DNA from: Flammeovirgaceae bacterium UBA2338
Lineage (GTDB): Bacteria > Bacteroidota > Bacteroidia > Cytophagales > Cyclobacteriaceae
Reading direction: 5' to 3'
Assembly: GCA_002344795.1 (NCBI GenBank)
Contig: DDUM01000053.1
Location: 840 to 64,839 of the forward strand
Length of the DNA stretch: 64,000 nucleotides
Made by a program: the position numbers and the translations under genes. Position 1 is the stretch's first letter; the number at the start of each line of letters is the position of its first letter. Shown one piece after another: positions 46,210 through 54,779 of the stretch. The notes below the pieces were generated by a model, which was not told the origin of the DNA, ran no database searches, and saw nothing but the letters and a program-made list of their open reading frames with translations.

Positions 46210-48210
46210 ATGAAATATTTAAGCATCACTTTTCTATTGGCCGTTGGATTACTCACCGCCTGCAATGAAGCCAACAAGTCCGGGGAGGACGGAGCCGACA
46301 AAATCATTTATGATGTGATGTTCAGGGAAGACCTGGCAGGCACGTATGAGAAATGGAAAACAGCCGATGACAGTTATGGATATTATTACACCTTCACCGA
46401 CAGAGGACGTGGTCCTGAGTACCGGGAGGAAATTTCGCTCAACGATCAAAATTATATTACCTCCCAAACCATCACAGGCAACAACTACCTGAAGGTAGCC
46501 ATCGATGAAAGTTTTTCCAGCGATGCAACCAAGGCCACTACGAAAAACTTAATGGGAACAACCACAGGTGCCTTTCAGGGCGACCAGTTGTACTTCCGCT
46601 ACGATGGCTCACCAGCGGTCTTCGAAATCCTTGCCCAACTCGTACTGAAATCTTCCACAGGCAAGGTGGATTTATACCCTGAAGGAGCCGTTGAATTGGT
46701 GAAGAAAATCCCACAGCAACTTTCCAATGGTTCGGCTGCGGAACTTTTGATCATCAAAGGGTTGGACCTGGATCCCACCTACATCTGGATGATGGGCGAG
46801 GAGATGGTTTGTAAAATATCCGGCAACCTGCACATCGTGAGAAAAGACCTAAGTGCATTGCGACTTGAGATGAAAGCCCTGCAAGACGGCATTGAAGATG
46901 AAAACCTCCGGGAGGTCGCCAAAAGTTTAACACATCAGGTGGATAAAGTGGTCATTCAAAATGTAAACGTATTCACGGAAGAGGGAACCTTGCTGCCGAA
47001 TCAGGACGTGGTGGTAGAAGGGAAAACGATTCAATCCATTCAACCTACCGGTAAAGGGACGATGGATAAAACCGCCACGGTAATGGACGGGTCAGGAAAA
47101 ACACTCTTGCCGGGCCTGTTCGATATGCATACCCACAACGATAAATTCAGGGGGTTGCTGCACCTCGCAGGAGGGGTGACCTCGGTGAGGGATTTGGCCA
47201 ACAACAAACAACTGAAGCACCTGGCAGCCCAGTTCGATCGCAATGAGATCATGGGCCCCCACATCGTGGCGTACTGTGGTATTATTGATGGCCCCGGACC
47301 GTTTGCCAATCAGCGAAATGCGATCGAAACCCTGAATGAAGGGTTGGTTGAGATTCAATCCTATAAAGATCTTGATTATCAGCAGATAAAGTTATACAGT
47401 TCGATTCATCCTGAGTGGGTACGCCCCCTGGCAGAGAAGGCACATCAGTTGGGTATGCGGGTAAGCGGGCATATACCCGCCTACATGACGGCCACCCAGG
47501 CCATCAACCAGGGATATGACGAGATCCAACACATCAACATGTTGTTCCTCAATTTTTTATCCGATACGATAGATACCCGCACACCCCTGCGCTTCACCAT
47601 GCCCGCGCAGCACGGAGCCGACCTGGATCTCAGCTCGAAGGCCTATCTCGATTTTGTCAAACTCTTACTGACCAAAGATATTGTCGTTGACCCCACCATA
47701 GCCATATTTGAAAACATGTTCCTTGCCCAGCAGGGTGAAGCCAGTCCCACCTATGAGATGATCATCGACCGGTTCCCGATCATTGAACAGCGCAGTTTTT
47801 ATTCCGGAGGGATTACCAAAGAAGCGGCACAGGCAGCACGGCATCAGGCCAGTTATGACAAAATGCTGGCCGTTGTTTACGATTTATTTAAGAAAGGCGT
47901 CACTCTCGTTCCGGGAACAGACGGCCTGCCCGGATTTTTGTATCACAGAGAGCTGGAACTGTATGCGAAGGCAGGCATCCCTGCCGAAGAAGTATTAAAA
48001 ATAGCCACCATCAAGTCGGCAGAGATTACGGGAGTTTCCAAAACCGTTGGCTCCATTAAGGTGGGTAAGCAGGCCGACCTCATTTTAGTGGATGGCAATC
48101 CCCTGAAAACCATGAGCGACATCCGCAAAGTGGAGTGGACCATGAAGGGAGGGAATCTGTATTATGCCAAAGAGCTGTACAACGCTGTGGGGGTCAAGCA
48201 TTTTAAGTAG
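46210..48210 (+). CDS. Lipoprotein of the amidohydrolase family
   Basis: A 666-residue lipoprotein: signal LTACNE with Cys18. The first 230 residues form an extra N-terminal domain of unknown role. The amidohydrolase barrel begins near residue 245 and contains metal ligands His307 and His309 in FDMHTHND, further His in RVSGHIPAY and IQHINM, and Asp in PGTDGLPG. The C-terminal composite domain has ADLILVDGNPL. The bridging carboxylated Lys is not evident; the strand preceding reads QIKLYSSI and may supply one. Likely an exported hydrolase of cyclic amides or peptides; it may work with the M19 homologue upstream. Confidence 0.85.
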   Translation: MKYLSITFLLAVGLLTACNEANKSGEDGADKIIYDVMFREDLAGTYEKWKTADDSYGYYYTFTDRGRGPEYREEISLNDQNYITSQTITGNNYLKVAIDESFSSDATKATTKNLMGTTTGAFQGDQLYFRYDGSPAVFEILAQLVLKSSTGKVDLYPEGAVELVKKIPQQLSNGSAAELLIIKGLDLDPTYIWMMGEEMVCKISGNLHIVRKDLSALRLEMKALQDGIEDENLREVAKSLTHQVDKVVIQNVNVFTEEGTLLPNQDVVVEGKTIQSIQPTGKGTMDKTATVMDGSGKTLLPGLFDMHTHNDKFRGLLHLAGGVTSVRDLANNKQLKHLAAQFDRNEIMGPHIVAYCGIIDGPGPFANQRNAIETLNEGLVEIQSYKDLDYQQIKLYSSIHPEWVRPLAEKAHQLGMRVSGHIPAYMTATQAINQGYDEIQHINMLFLNFLSDTIDTRTPLRFTMPAQHGADLDLSSKAYLDFVKLLLTKDIVVDPTIAIFENMFLAQQGEASPTYEMIIDRFPIIEQRSFYSGGITKEAAQAARHQASYDKMLAVVYDLFKKGVTLVPGTDGLPGFLYHRELELYAKAGIPAEEVLKIATIKSAEITGVSKTVGSIKVGKQADLILVDGNPLKTMSDIRKVEWTMKGGNLYYAKELYNAVGVKHFK

Positions 48211-48345
48211 GACAGGGGTGTAAGTGGTTAATCAAAAACAACAGGTGGTCCCGATAGCTATCTTAGATGGGCGGATGAGAGACAAGCGAGAATGCCAAAT
48301 GTGTGAGATCAAAAATTAGTAGACACTAAGTTTTCATTGGGTCCA

Positions 48346-48368
48346 AATATCTCATAATTTGAGATATT
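48346..48368. promoter_or_regulatory. Perfect 9-5-9 palindrome, likely controller operator
   Basis: AATATCTCA, spacer TAATT, TGAGATATT. It overlaps the -33 element TTTG (48358-48361) of the defence operon promoter, so binding would block transcription. A second symmetric site, AGATATCT, lies at 48378-48385 and shares the GATAT core. Probably bound by the XRE protein encoded just downstream. Confidence 0.65.
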
Positions 48369-48388
48369 AAATAGATTAGATATCTTTC
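48358..48388 (+). promoter_or_regulatory. Promoter of the XRE-methyltransferase-nuclease operon
   Basis: A -33 box TTTG (48358-48361) and a -7 box TATCTTTC (48381-48388, one mismatch to TAnnTTTG) with 19 bases between. The start codon is only eight bases further on, so the transcript would be almost leaderless. The palindromes lie on both boxes. Confidence 0.55.
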
Positions 48389-48396
48389 ATCTAAAT

Positions 48397-48615
48397 ATGG
48401 CGAGAATGAATAGAATTAAGGTAATACTGTTAGAAAAGGAAATTAAACAAACTTGGCTATCGGACAAGCTTTCAAAAAGTTACAATATGGTCAACTCATA
48501 TGTTCAAAACAGGCGGCAGCCTAGTCTTGAAGATTTGGTAAGAATTGCGAAGATACTTGACGTAGATATTCGTGAATTGCTTGTTCCAACAAAACCTAAA
48601 AAGGGACATGCATAA
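48397..48615 (+). CDS. XRE-family helix-turn-helix regulator (controller protein)
   Basis: A 72-residue protein that is nearly all helix-turn-helix: IKQTWLSDKLSKSYNMVNSYVQNRRQPSLEDLVRIAKILDVD split over residues 16-57. This size and fold match controller proteins of restriction-modification systems. It is the first gene of a five-gene operon, begins eight bases after its own -7 box, and overlaps the methyltransferase start by eight bases (ATGCATAA). It most likely binds the palindromes on its promoter, to delay or limit expression of the nuclease genes. Confidence 0.85.
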   Translation: MARMNRIKVILLEKEIKQTWLSDKLSKSYNMVNSYVQNRRQPSLEDLVRIAKILDVDIRELLVPTKPKKGHA

Positions 48616-50332
48616 AAAACCTACAGTAATAGATTTCTTTTGTGGGGCTGGTGGATTTTCTGAAGGATTTAGGCAACAAGGGTTTAAAATTATACAAGGA
48701 ATTGATAATTGGAGCCCTGCAGTCAAAACCTTTAATCACAATTTTGAGCTAAATAATACACCACAAGATATACTAGAATTTTGGGATAGTGTTGATCTAA
48801 TTGAAGCCTTACCAGATACGGATGTAATTATTGGTAGTCCACCCTGCATTAGTTTTTCAAACTCCAATCGTTCAGGAAAAGCTGATAAAGCACTGGGGCT
48901 AAAGTTAACAGAAGTTTTTCTAAGAATTGTTGCCGTTAAGAAGTACAGGAAACGAAGTGTGCTCAAGGCATGGTTTATGGAGAATGTAAAAAACTCCTTA
49001 AACTACCTTCCTAAGTCATACACGTTTCGAGATTTAAACCTTTCTCATTGGTCTCGGCAAAATGGGTATAGTCCGAATCAGATTGTAATAACCGTTGAGG
49101 GAAATAGCGAGATAGTGAATTCGGCTGAATATGGATCTGCGCAAGCACGAAAAAGGGCAATTATTGGTGAATTAATAGGAAAAAAGGCATTGGTAGTCCC
49201 AGATAAGACGCACACGTTCCATCCTTCAAAAGTTAATAAACTGCAGCAAGCCAGGACACTTGCTTCCATTAAAAATAAATTACCTAAACCAAATATTAAA
49301 AGTAGCTCACGCTTAGTTCAGGATCCTTCATACAACGAGATTAGAATACCCTTAAATCAAATTTCAGATCATTTTTATGATTCAGGAATATATATGTGCC
49401 AATGGAAGAATTCTTTGTTTATGAAACAAAATCATCCTTATATGGGGAAGATGTCTTTCCCTGAGGATGAAAATAAGCCTAGCCGAACTGTGACGGCCAC
49501 AAATATTGGCACTTCCAGAGAGGCTATCATTTACAAGTCAGAGTTTAACAGAGTGGGAGATGGCGAATATAGGGTTCCAACTATAAGAGAAATGGCATGT
49601 CTAATGGGTTTTCCACTTACTTATCAGTTTCTAGGAGGCAGTGAAAATACAAAATCACGATTGGTTGGAAATGCTGTGTGCCCAGCAGTTAGTAGATCCT
49701 TGGCGAATGTAGTTAGAAAGCAACTAAAACTTAGAAATAAAGTTAAGCCTAGTGTAAATCCTAATGCTGATTTAGAAGGCGTAATTAATCTTAATACATT
49801 TTCAAGTAAAACATTCAATAAGCCCCCAATTAAAAGACCTGGATCCAGATTCAGGCGACATCCATTTAAATATGGCAATATAACCGTCACATTATCCAAT
49901 TATGATGTAACAAATTCAAAACCATCTAGAAAATGGATGACTTCAGTTCAATATGGTAATGGAGATGGTTATCCCTCTATCAACTATGAAGACGGGTTCT
50001 ATGAATGTGTCGAGCCAATATTGCAAAAATTTGAAGAAGGTCAAGAGTTCTTGGAAATTATTAACAATGGTTTCTTAGAAAAAATTGCAAATTCTAAAAC
50101 CTTACAAAGAATGTACGAATTTCAAAAATCTGAGGATCAATTCATTGAACCTACAGCTCTTATCGAAGAAGTTGGGAAAATCATAAATTGTTTCAAATTA
50201 AAAAATCCTAATTTTGAACAAGATAGATTGATAATATTTGATCAGAAATCCACTGTACCTGTAAAACAGGTTATGGCATTGTATGCCGTAAATAAAATCG
50301 CAACTATAACTAACGAACCTGCCGATGAATAA
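48608..50332 (+). CDS. C5-cytosine DNA methyltransferase with unknown C-terminal extension
   Basis: A 574-residue enzyme. C5-methyltransferase motifs are all visible: I FFCGAGGFSEGF (about 9-20), IV with catalytic Cys80 in GSPPCISFS, VI ENV at 125, VIII QARKR at 179-183, IX PTIREMACLMGFP, and X RLVGNAVCPAVSRSL. About 190 residues follow after motif X, which is not usual; they contain RRHPFKYGNITVTLSNYD and a region up to NKIATITNEP with no recognised domain. ATG 48608 is chosen because it leads directly into motif I (GTG 48572 also open). Presumed role: protects host DNA in the restriction operon. Confidence 0.9.
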   Translation: MHKKPTVIDFFCGAGGFSEGFRQQGFKIIQGIDNWSPAVKTFNHNFELNNTPQDILEFWDSVDLIEALPDTDVIIGSPPCISFSNSNRSGKADKALGLKLTEVFLRIVAVKKYRKRSVLKAWFMENVKNSLNYLPKSYTFRDLNLSHWSRQNGYSPNQIVITVEGNSEIVNSAEYGSAQARKRAIIGELIGKKALVVPDKTHTFHPSKVNKLQQARTLASIKNKLPKPNIKSSSRLVQDPSYNEIRIPLNQISDHFYDSGIYMCQWKNSLFMKQNHPYMGKMSFPEDENKPSRTVTATNIGTSREAIIYKSEFNRVGDGEYRVPTIREMACLMGFPLTYQFLGGSENTKSRLVGNAVCPAVSRSLANVVRKQLKLRNKVKPSVNPNADLEGVINLNTFSSKTFNKPPIKRPGSRFRRHPFKYGNITVTLSNYDVTNSKPSRKWMTSVQYGNGDGYPSINYEDGFYECVEPILQKFEEGQEFLEIINNGFLEKIANSKTLQRMYEFQKSEDQFIEPTALIEEVGKIINCFKLKNPNFEQDRLIIFDQKSTVPVKQVMALYAVNKIATITNEPADE

Positions 50333-51764
50333 AGAGGCTAGAATCAAGAAAATACAAGAATGGACCAAAGTGCATGAACCTATGGGTAAGATTGAAATTC
50401 CCTGGGATGATGAGCTTGAACCAATGGACGTATTCAAAATACCTCTTGAATACTTGGTGTATAATAAATATAATGGAAGAATTCTGAGTCGAACGAAATC
50501 AATCGAGCGTCAAAAGATTCGAATTGATGCAGAATCAAAAGAGGGAAGAGAGCAAATTGAAAAACTACTATGGGATTCAAAACCTAAGAAAAATGAGGAG
50601 ACCTTAGCAAGTTTGGAAAAGTATGGACAAGAAAAAGTGGGGATCATTACCAAAGATGGAATTATTATTGATGGTAATAGGAGGGCAATGTTGTTAAGTA
50701 AAATAAAAAAATATGACTACTTCAAGGCGGTAATTTTGCCTATTGAGTTTGAAGGTGATCCGATTGCAATTGAAAAGTTTGAAACAAAATATCAACTTGG
50801 AGAAGAAAGGAAGTTAGACTACAACCCGACTGAGATATACTTAAAAATACAGAGATTGTATCAACAATTGAGTGGCCAAAATAGATTCCCCACATCTGCA
50901 GATATTCGAAATGGAGTAAGTATAGACAAGGAGGCAATAGAAAAAATATACGAGTGGGTAGGTAATTATAAAACCATAAATAGTGAAAATGATATTAGGT
51001 ACACTCTAGAAGTAATGAATATAATGGAGGAATACCTCGATTATATGGAGTACAATGGTATTTATACAGCGCTTGATGATAAAGAAGAACAGTTTAGAGA
51101 TTTAACAAGTTGGCTAAATAGCTTTTATGGAGAGAGCTCAGTCAAGCCCTTTGACGGATATACTGACAATGACGTTGATGATTTAAAGTCAACAGCATTC
51201 GATCTAATTAGGATAAAATTAAAAAACGAGAAATTTAGATATTTAGGAAGAGGTCAAAGGCCTAATCATTTTTTTGGAAATAAGGCTATATGGGAAAGTT
51301 TTCTTCAAGGGCATTTAAGTTTAATCGAAGGGCATGCTGAAAGTCCAATTGATTTAAATACAAGCAATATTGAAAGACATCTGAATGGAAGAGACAATGA
51401 CTTCAATGAATCAATTGGTGACGGTTTAGTAGACAACGTAGATATCCACTACCAACGTCTAAGAAATAGACAAGCTCAGGATGAGCCGGTCAAGCTACTT
51501 AACAAAGCAATTGACTCGCTAGATTCAATAAATGTTAACAGTAAAAATTTCGGCAAAGCCGAAGCCCAAAATCTTCTGAGCAAATTAGGAGATAAAGTAC
51601 TTAGAAGCCTGACTGAAAAATCACCATCTAGGTTATTGGGCCATATTATCAAACTTCTTGAAGAAATAGATGTTGATAGCATTCCCGAGGATGAGATTCA
51701 AGAGGTAAAAGCCAAAACAAAGAAAATTCAACAGTTAGGATACAAGATCAATAAAAATGCCTAA
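50325..51764 (+). CDS. ParB/Srx-fold-like protein (DGNRR motif)
   Basis: A 479-residue protein. Around residue 105-125 it shows VGIITKDGIIIDGNRRAMLL, matching the ParB/Srx core in which DGxRR or DGxHR forms the nucleotide-binding or nuclease site. Residues 30-50 (DVFKIPLEYLVYNKYNGR) may be the first strand of that fold. The rest is mostly helical, with a region near 385-480 that includes LLNKAIDSLDSI. It overlaps the methyltransferase stop by eight bases (ATGAATAA) and the SNF2 start likewise. Perhaps a DNA-bound clamp or nicking component, by analogy with ParB and DndB; this is inference. Confidence 0.65.
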   Translation: MNKEARIKKIQEWTKVHEPMGKIEIPWDDELEPMDVFKIPLEYLVYNKYNGRILSRTKSIERQKIRIDAESKEGREQIEKLLWDSKPKKNEETLASLEKYGQEKVGIITKDGIIIDGNRRAMLLSKIKKYDYFKAVILPIEFEGDPIAIEKFETKYQLGEERKLDYNPTEIYLKIQRLYQQLSGQNRFPTSADIRNGVSIDKEAIEKIYEWVGNYKTINSENDIRYTLEVMNIMEEYLDYMEYNGIYTALDDKEEQFRDLTSWLNSFYGESSVKPFDGYTDNDVDDLKSTAFDLIRIKLKNEKFRYLGRGQRPNHFFGNKAIWESFLQGHLSLIEGHAESPIDLNTSNIERHLNGRDNDFNESIGDGLVDNVDIHYQRLRNRQAQDEPVKLLNKAIDSLDSINVNSKNFGKAEAQNLLSKLGDKVLRSLTEKSPSRLLGHIIKLLEEIDVDSIPEDEIQEVKAKTKKIQQLGYKINKNA

Positions 51765-53757
51765 TGAAATAATTAAAATTGATCTTCAAGGAGACAAAGA
51801 GAATTCCAATCTTTTCTTTTCAATAAAAGGTAATCTAGAACAAATTTTTACTAATCGAAGGTTAATGCTTTCTTTAAATAGAATGGGTTGCCTTAAGGGA
51901 AATACTGAAATTTTGGTGCCTTATAAAAAAAATAATCAAGCAACAACTCTTCAAAATATTCAAAAAACATTTGAGAGATTTAAGGTTGATATTCATTTAT
52001 CTGAAAAGTTAATTTCAGAGGTTGAAACTTTTCATAGAGAGGATGAGCTCTTTGAGGAATTTTCGAACAAAGCCGTTGCTATACGAAATAATGAATTTGA
52101 TAAATATCCAAAGTTGATAAAGGATTTTGAACAATTCGAATCAACACTTAAGAGAGATTTGAGACGGAAGCTCTACCCCTTACAGCTACTTTCTGCGTTC
52201 CATATGGCCTTCGCTCAAAACGCGTGCAATTTCGCTGTACCAGGCGCAGGTAAGACCTCAATTGTTTATGGTGCCTATTCTTATTTAAAAAGTTTACCAA
52301 GTGATGATCCAAAACGAGTGGATCGTCTCCTAGTGATTGGACCACTTTCATCATTTGCTCCATGGGAGAATGAGTTTGAAGAGTGTTTCGGTAAAAAAAT
52401 TAAAAGTCAACGTCTTTCAGGCAATTTAGCCCTTTCACGAGAAAGAAAAGAAGAGCACTTATATTCTTCTAATCCAGCTGAATTGACCCTTATTTATCAC
52501 GGAGGGGTCAATAACCTTCAACAACAAATCATTGATTTTTTAAAATCAAATAAGGTGATGGTAGTTGTTGATGAGGCACATCGAATTAAGAATCCTGATG
52601 GGGTATGGGGAAGGAGCGTAGTTGAAATTTCCAAGGAGGCAAAATCCAGAATAGTATTAACTGGAACCCCAGTTCCAAATGGATATGAGGATCTTTATAA
52701 CTTGTACCAGTTTATTTATCCGTTCAAATTCAAGTCTATTCTTGGATTTCACTATGCCAATTTATGCGAATTGACAGCTAAAGGTGATCCAGAAAGTGAA
52801 AGGGTTAAATTATTCACCGAAAACATATCTCCATTCTTTATTCGAATAAAGAAAAGTGATTTGAACCTTCCTCCAATAAAGGAGAAAGTAATTCTAGTTG
52901 AAATGAATTCTCATCAAAGAGAAATTTATGATTTCATTGAGTCGAAATACGTTGCTCACTTTAAAACAAATACCAACGGTTCTATAAAGGATGTTTTGAA
53001 TAAAGCCAAACTTATCAGATTGCGCCAAGCCTCAACAAACCCAAGTTTACTTGCAAAACCCCTAATCGAAGCACTTTTAAATAATCCGGAACTAGGTGAG
53101 GTTGATCCGAATTCGTCATTTACTGAAGACTCGGATGAATTTATTAATGATTCTGAATTCTTTAGCAAAGTCTGCAACTATGAATCATTAGAGACTCCTC
53201 AAAAATTTATTCAAACAAAGGATTTAGTTATATCGGATATTTTATCTAGGAACGAAAAAGTTATTATTTGGACTATTTTTATCCGAAATGCCAAGGATCT
53301 CCAGACATATTTGAGTAAAAATCACATAGAGTCTAGACTATTGATTGGTGAAACTGATCAAAGCGTGAGGGAGGAAATAATTAGGGAATTTAATGACCCA
53401 AAGAAAAATGAATTCTCAGTCATAATTGCGAATCCATTTGCAGTTGCTGAATCAATTTCACTCCATCGGGGGTGCCACAATGCGATATATCTGGAACGGG
53501 ACTATAACTGCTCAAACTTCATACAATCAAAAGATCGGATTCACAGAGTAGGTCTGCCGATTGGGCAGATAACAACCTATTACTACATAATTTCTAGCAA
53601 CTCAATTGACACGGTTATAGATGAAAGGTTGAAATTAAAAATCCAACGGATGGAAGCAATTATAAATGAAGAGATTCCATTATTTAACCAGGTCAACGAT
53701 GGTGATGAAACTGATTTAATTAAGGCTTTGATTCTTGATTATGCTCAGCGAACTTAG
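51757..53757 (+). CDS. SNF2/superfamily 2 DNA-dependent ATPase
   Basis: A 666-residue ATPase with SNF2-type motifs: Walker A VPGAGKT with Lys166, motif II DEAH at 272-275 (VVVDEAHRIKN), motif III LTGTPVPN, and motif VI QSKDRIHRVG at 590-599. The Q tip and DEAH box resemble SWI2/SNF2 remodellers and restriction translocases. The N-terminal 150 residues are unlike standard SNF2 and could bind DNA or partners. It overlaps the gene before it by eight bases and the nuclease gene after it by 17, so it is part of the same complex in all likelihood. Confidence 0.88.
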   Translation: MPNEIIKIDLQGDKENSNLFFSIKGNLEQIFTNRRLMLSLNRMGCLKGNTEILVPYKKNNQATTLQNIQKTFERFKVDIHLSEKLISEVETFHREDELFEEFSNKAVAIRNNEFDKYPKLIKDFEQFESTLKRDLRRKLYPLQLLSAFHMAFAQNACNFAVPGAGKTSIVYGAYSYLKSLPSDDPKRVDRLLVIGPLSSFAPWENEFEECFGKKIKSQRLSGNLALSRERKEEHLYSSNPAELTLIYHGGVNNLQQQIIDFLKSNKVMVVVDEAHRIKNPDGVWGRSVVEISKEAKSRIVLTGTPVPNGYEDLYNLYQFIYPFKFKSILGFHYANLCELTAKGDPESERVKLFTENISPFFIRIKKSDLNLPPIKEKVILVEMNSHQREIYDFIESKYVAHFKTNTNGSIKDVLNKAKLIRLRQASTNPSLLAKPLIEALLNNPELGEVDPNSSFTEDSDEFINDSEFFSKVCNYESLETPQKFIQTKDLVISDILSRNEKVIIWTIFIRNAKDLQTYLSKNHIESRLLIGETDQSVREEIIREFNDPKKNEFSVIIANPFAVAESISLHRGCHNAIYLERDYNCSNFIQSKDRIHRVGLPIGQITTYYYIISSNSIDTVIDERLKLKIQRMEAIINEEIPLFNQVNDGDETDLIKALILDYAQRT

Positions 53758-54721
53758 TCAATTTGAAAATTTGGGAACGCCAAAGTTTCATTTCGAGCTA
53801 CTTAATACTTTAAATGATTCTCAAAGTAGAAATTGGCTTTCTAGTGATGTAGCAAAATATTTTCATAACAGAATTATCGAAGGGCGTAACTTATTTGATG
53901 GATGTCTACCATTATTAAATCACTTGAGAATTGTAAAACTTGACTATAACAAGTTTGTTTCTGTTGACGAGGAGTTTAAAAAATTCTTAATGAACCAGAA
54001 TTTAATGTCAGATCGATTTATTGAAAGATTAATTCTATGGTTGAGTAATGACATTATTTTTCATAAGATATTTTGTTCTGAATTCATTTCATGGGATATA
54101 ATTTACCATTCACTTCAAATTGAAAATTCAGCTTTTCCTTTAAAATATTCAGCATTTAAACAATTACTAATTGATTTTAATGTAATTCAGTCACATCCCA
54201 CAAAGGAATTTAATAGATATATCATAAATGGGCGGTATAAAAAACTTTTTGATAAAGTAGTTTTGCCTGAAATTAGAAAACGAAAAATAGGAGCAGAGGA
54301 GTTAATGAAGTCTCTAGCGCAAAAGCAGATTAATGGAGAAGAGGCTGAAAAGTTCGTTTTGCAGTTTGAAATAAGTAGACTTAATAACAGCAAAGAAATA
54401 GATTGGGTTGCCGAATATTCAGTTGCAGAGGGGTATGATATTGCTAGTTTTAACAGTGAAAACTCCATTCAATATGACAGATTTATTGAGGTTAAATCTT
54501 ACCAAGGAGAACCTTATTTCTATTGGACACGTAATGAAATGGAAATTGCAAGGATTAAGAAAAGTAACTACTTTATTTACCTGGTGGATCGCGGTAAAAT
54601 GGGTAATCAGGAATATCAACCCATAATTATTCAAAATCCTTATACTGAGCTTTTGGTAAAGAAACCTATAGATTGGAAAGAATCAATTGAGAAGATTCGA
54701 TTTGATTTCGCTACTGTGTAA
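53741..54721 (+). CDS. DUF3883 nuclease-domain protein (PD-(D/E)XK fold)
   Basis: A 326-residue protein. The C-terminal domain matches DUF3883: a helix NGEEAEKFVLQFEISRL, then VAEGYDIASFN with Asp233, then FIEVKSYQ with Glu250 and Lys252, and the YWTRNEMEIARI helix. D-E-x-K is the PD-(D/E)XK catalytic set, so it is likely the DNA-cutting subunit. The first 200 residues are helical and unassigned. ATG 53741 is used, since an earlier TTG (53735) adds only two residues. It ends the operon; its start overlaps the SNF2 gene by 17 bases. Confidence 0.85.
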   Translation: MLSELSQFENLGTPKFHFELLNTLNDSQSRNWLSSDVAKYFHNRIIEGRNLFDGCLPLLNHLRIVKLDYNKFVSVDEEFKKFLMNQNLMSDRFIERLILWLSNDIIFHKIFCSEFISWDIIYHSLQIENSAFPLKYSAFKQLLIDFNVIQSHPTKEFNRYIINGRYKKLFDKVVLPEIRKRKIGAEELMKSLAQKQINGEEAEKFVLQFEISRLNNSKEIDWVAEYSVAEGYDIASFNSENSIQYDRFIEVKSYQGEPYFYWTRNEMEIARIKKSNYFIYLVDRGKMGNQEYQPIIIQNPYTELLVKKPIDWKESIEKIRFDFATV

Positions 54722-54779
54722 CCTTTTTATCTTGCTTAAGTGCGCGTAGAGTAGCGACCGAAACGCCCGAACCTTCCAT
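54722..54779. other. Gap between operon and repeat array
   Basis: A short spacer after the nuclease gene. The last bases (TTCCATTGGACC) already look like a decayed start of the 108-base repeat. Confidence 0.4.
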
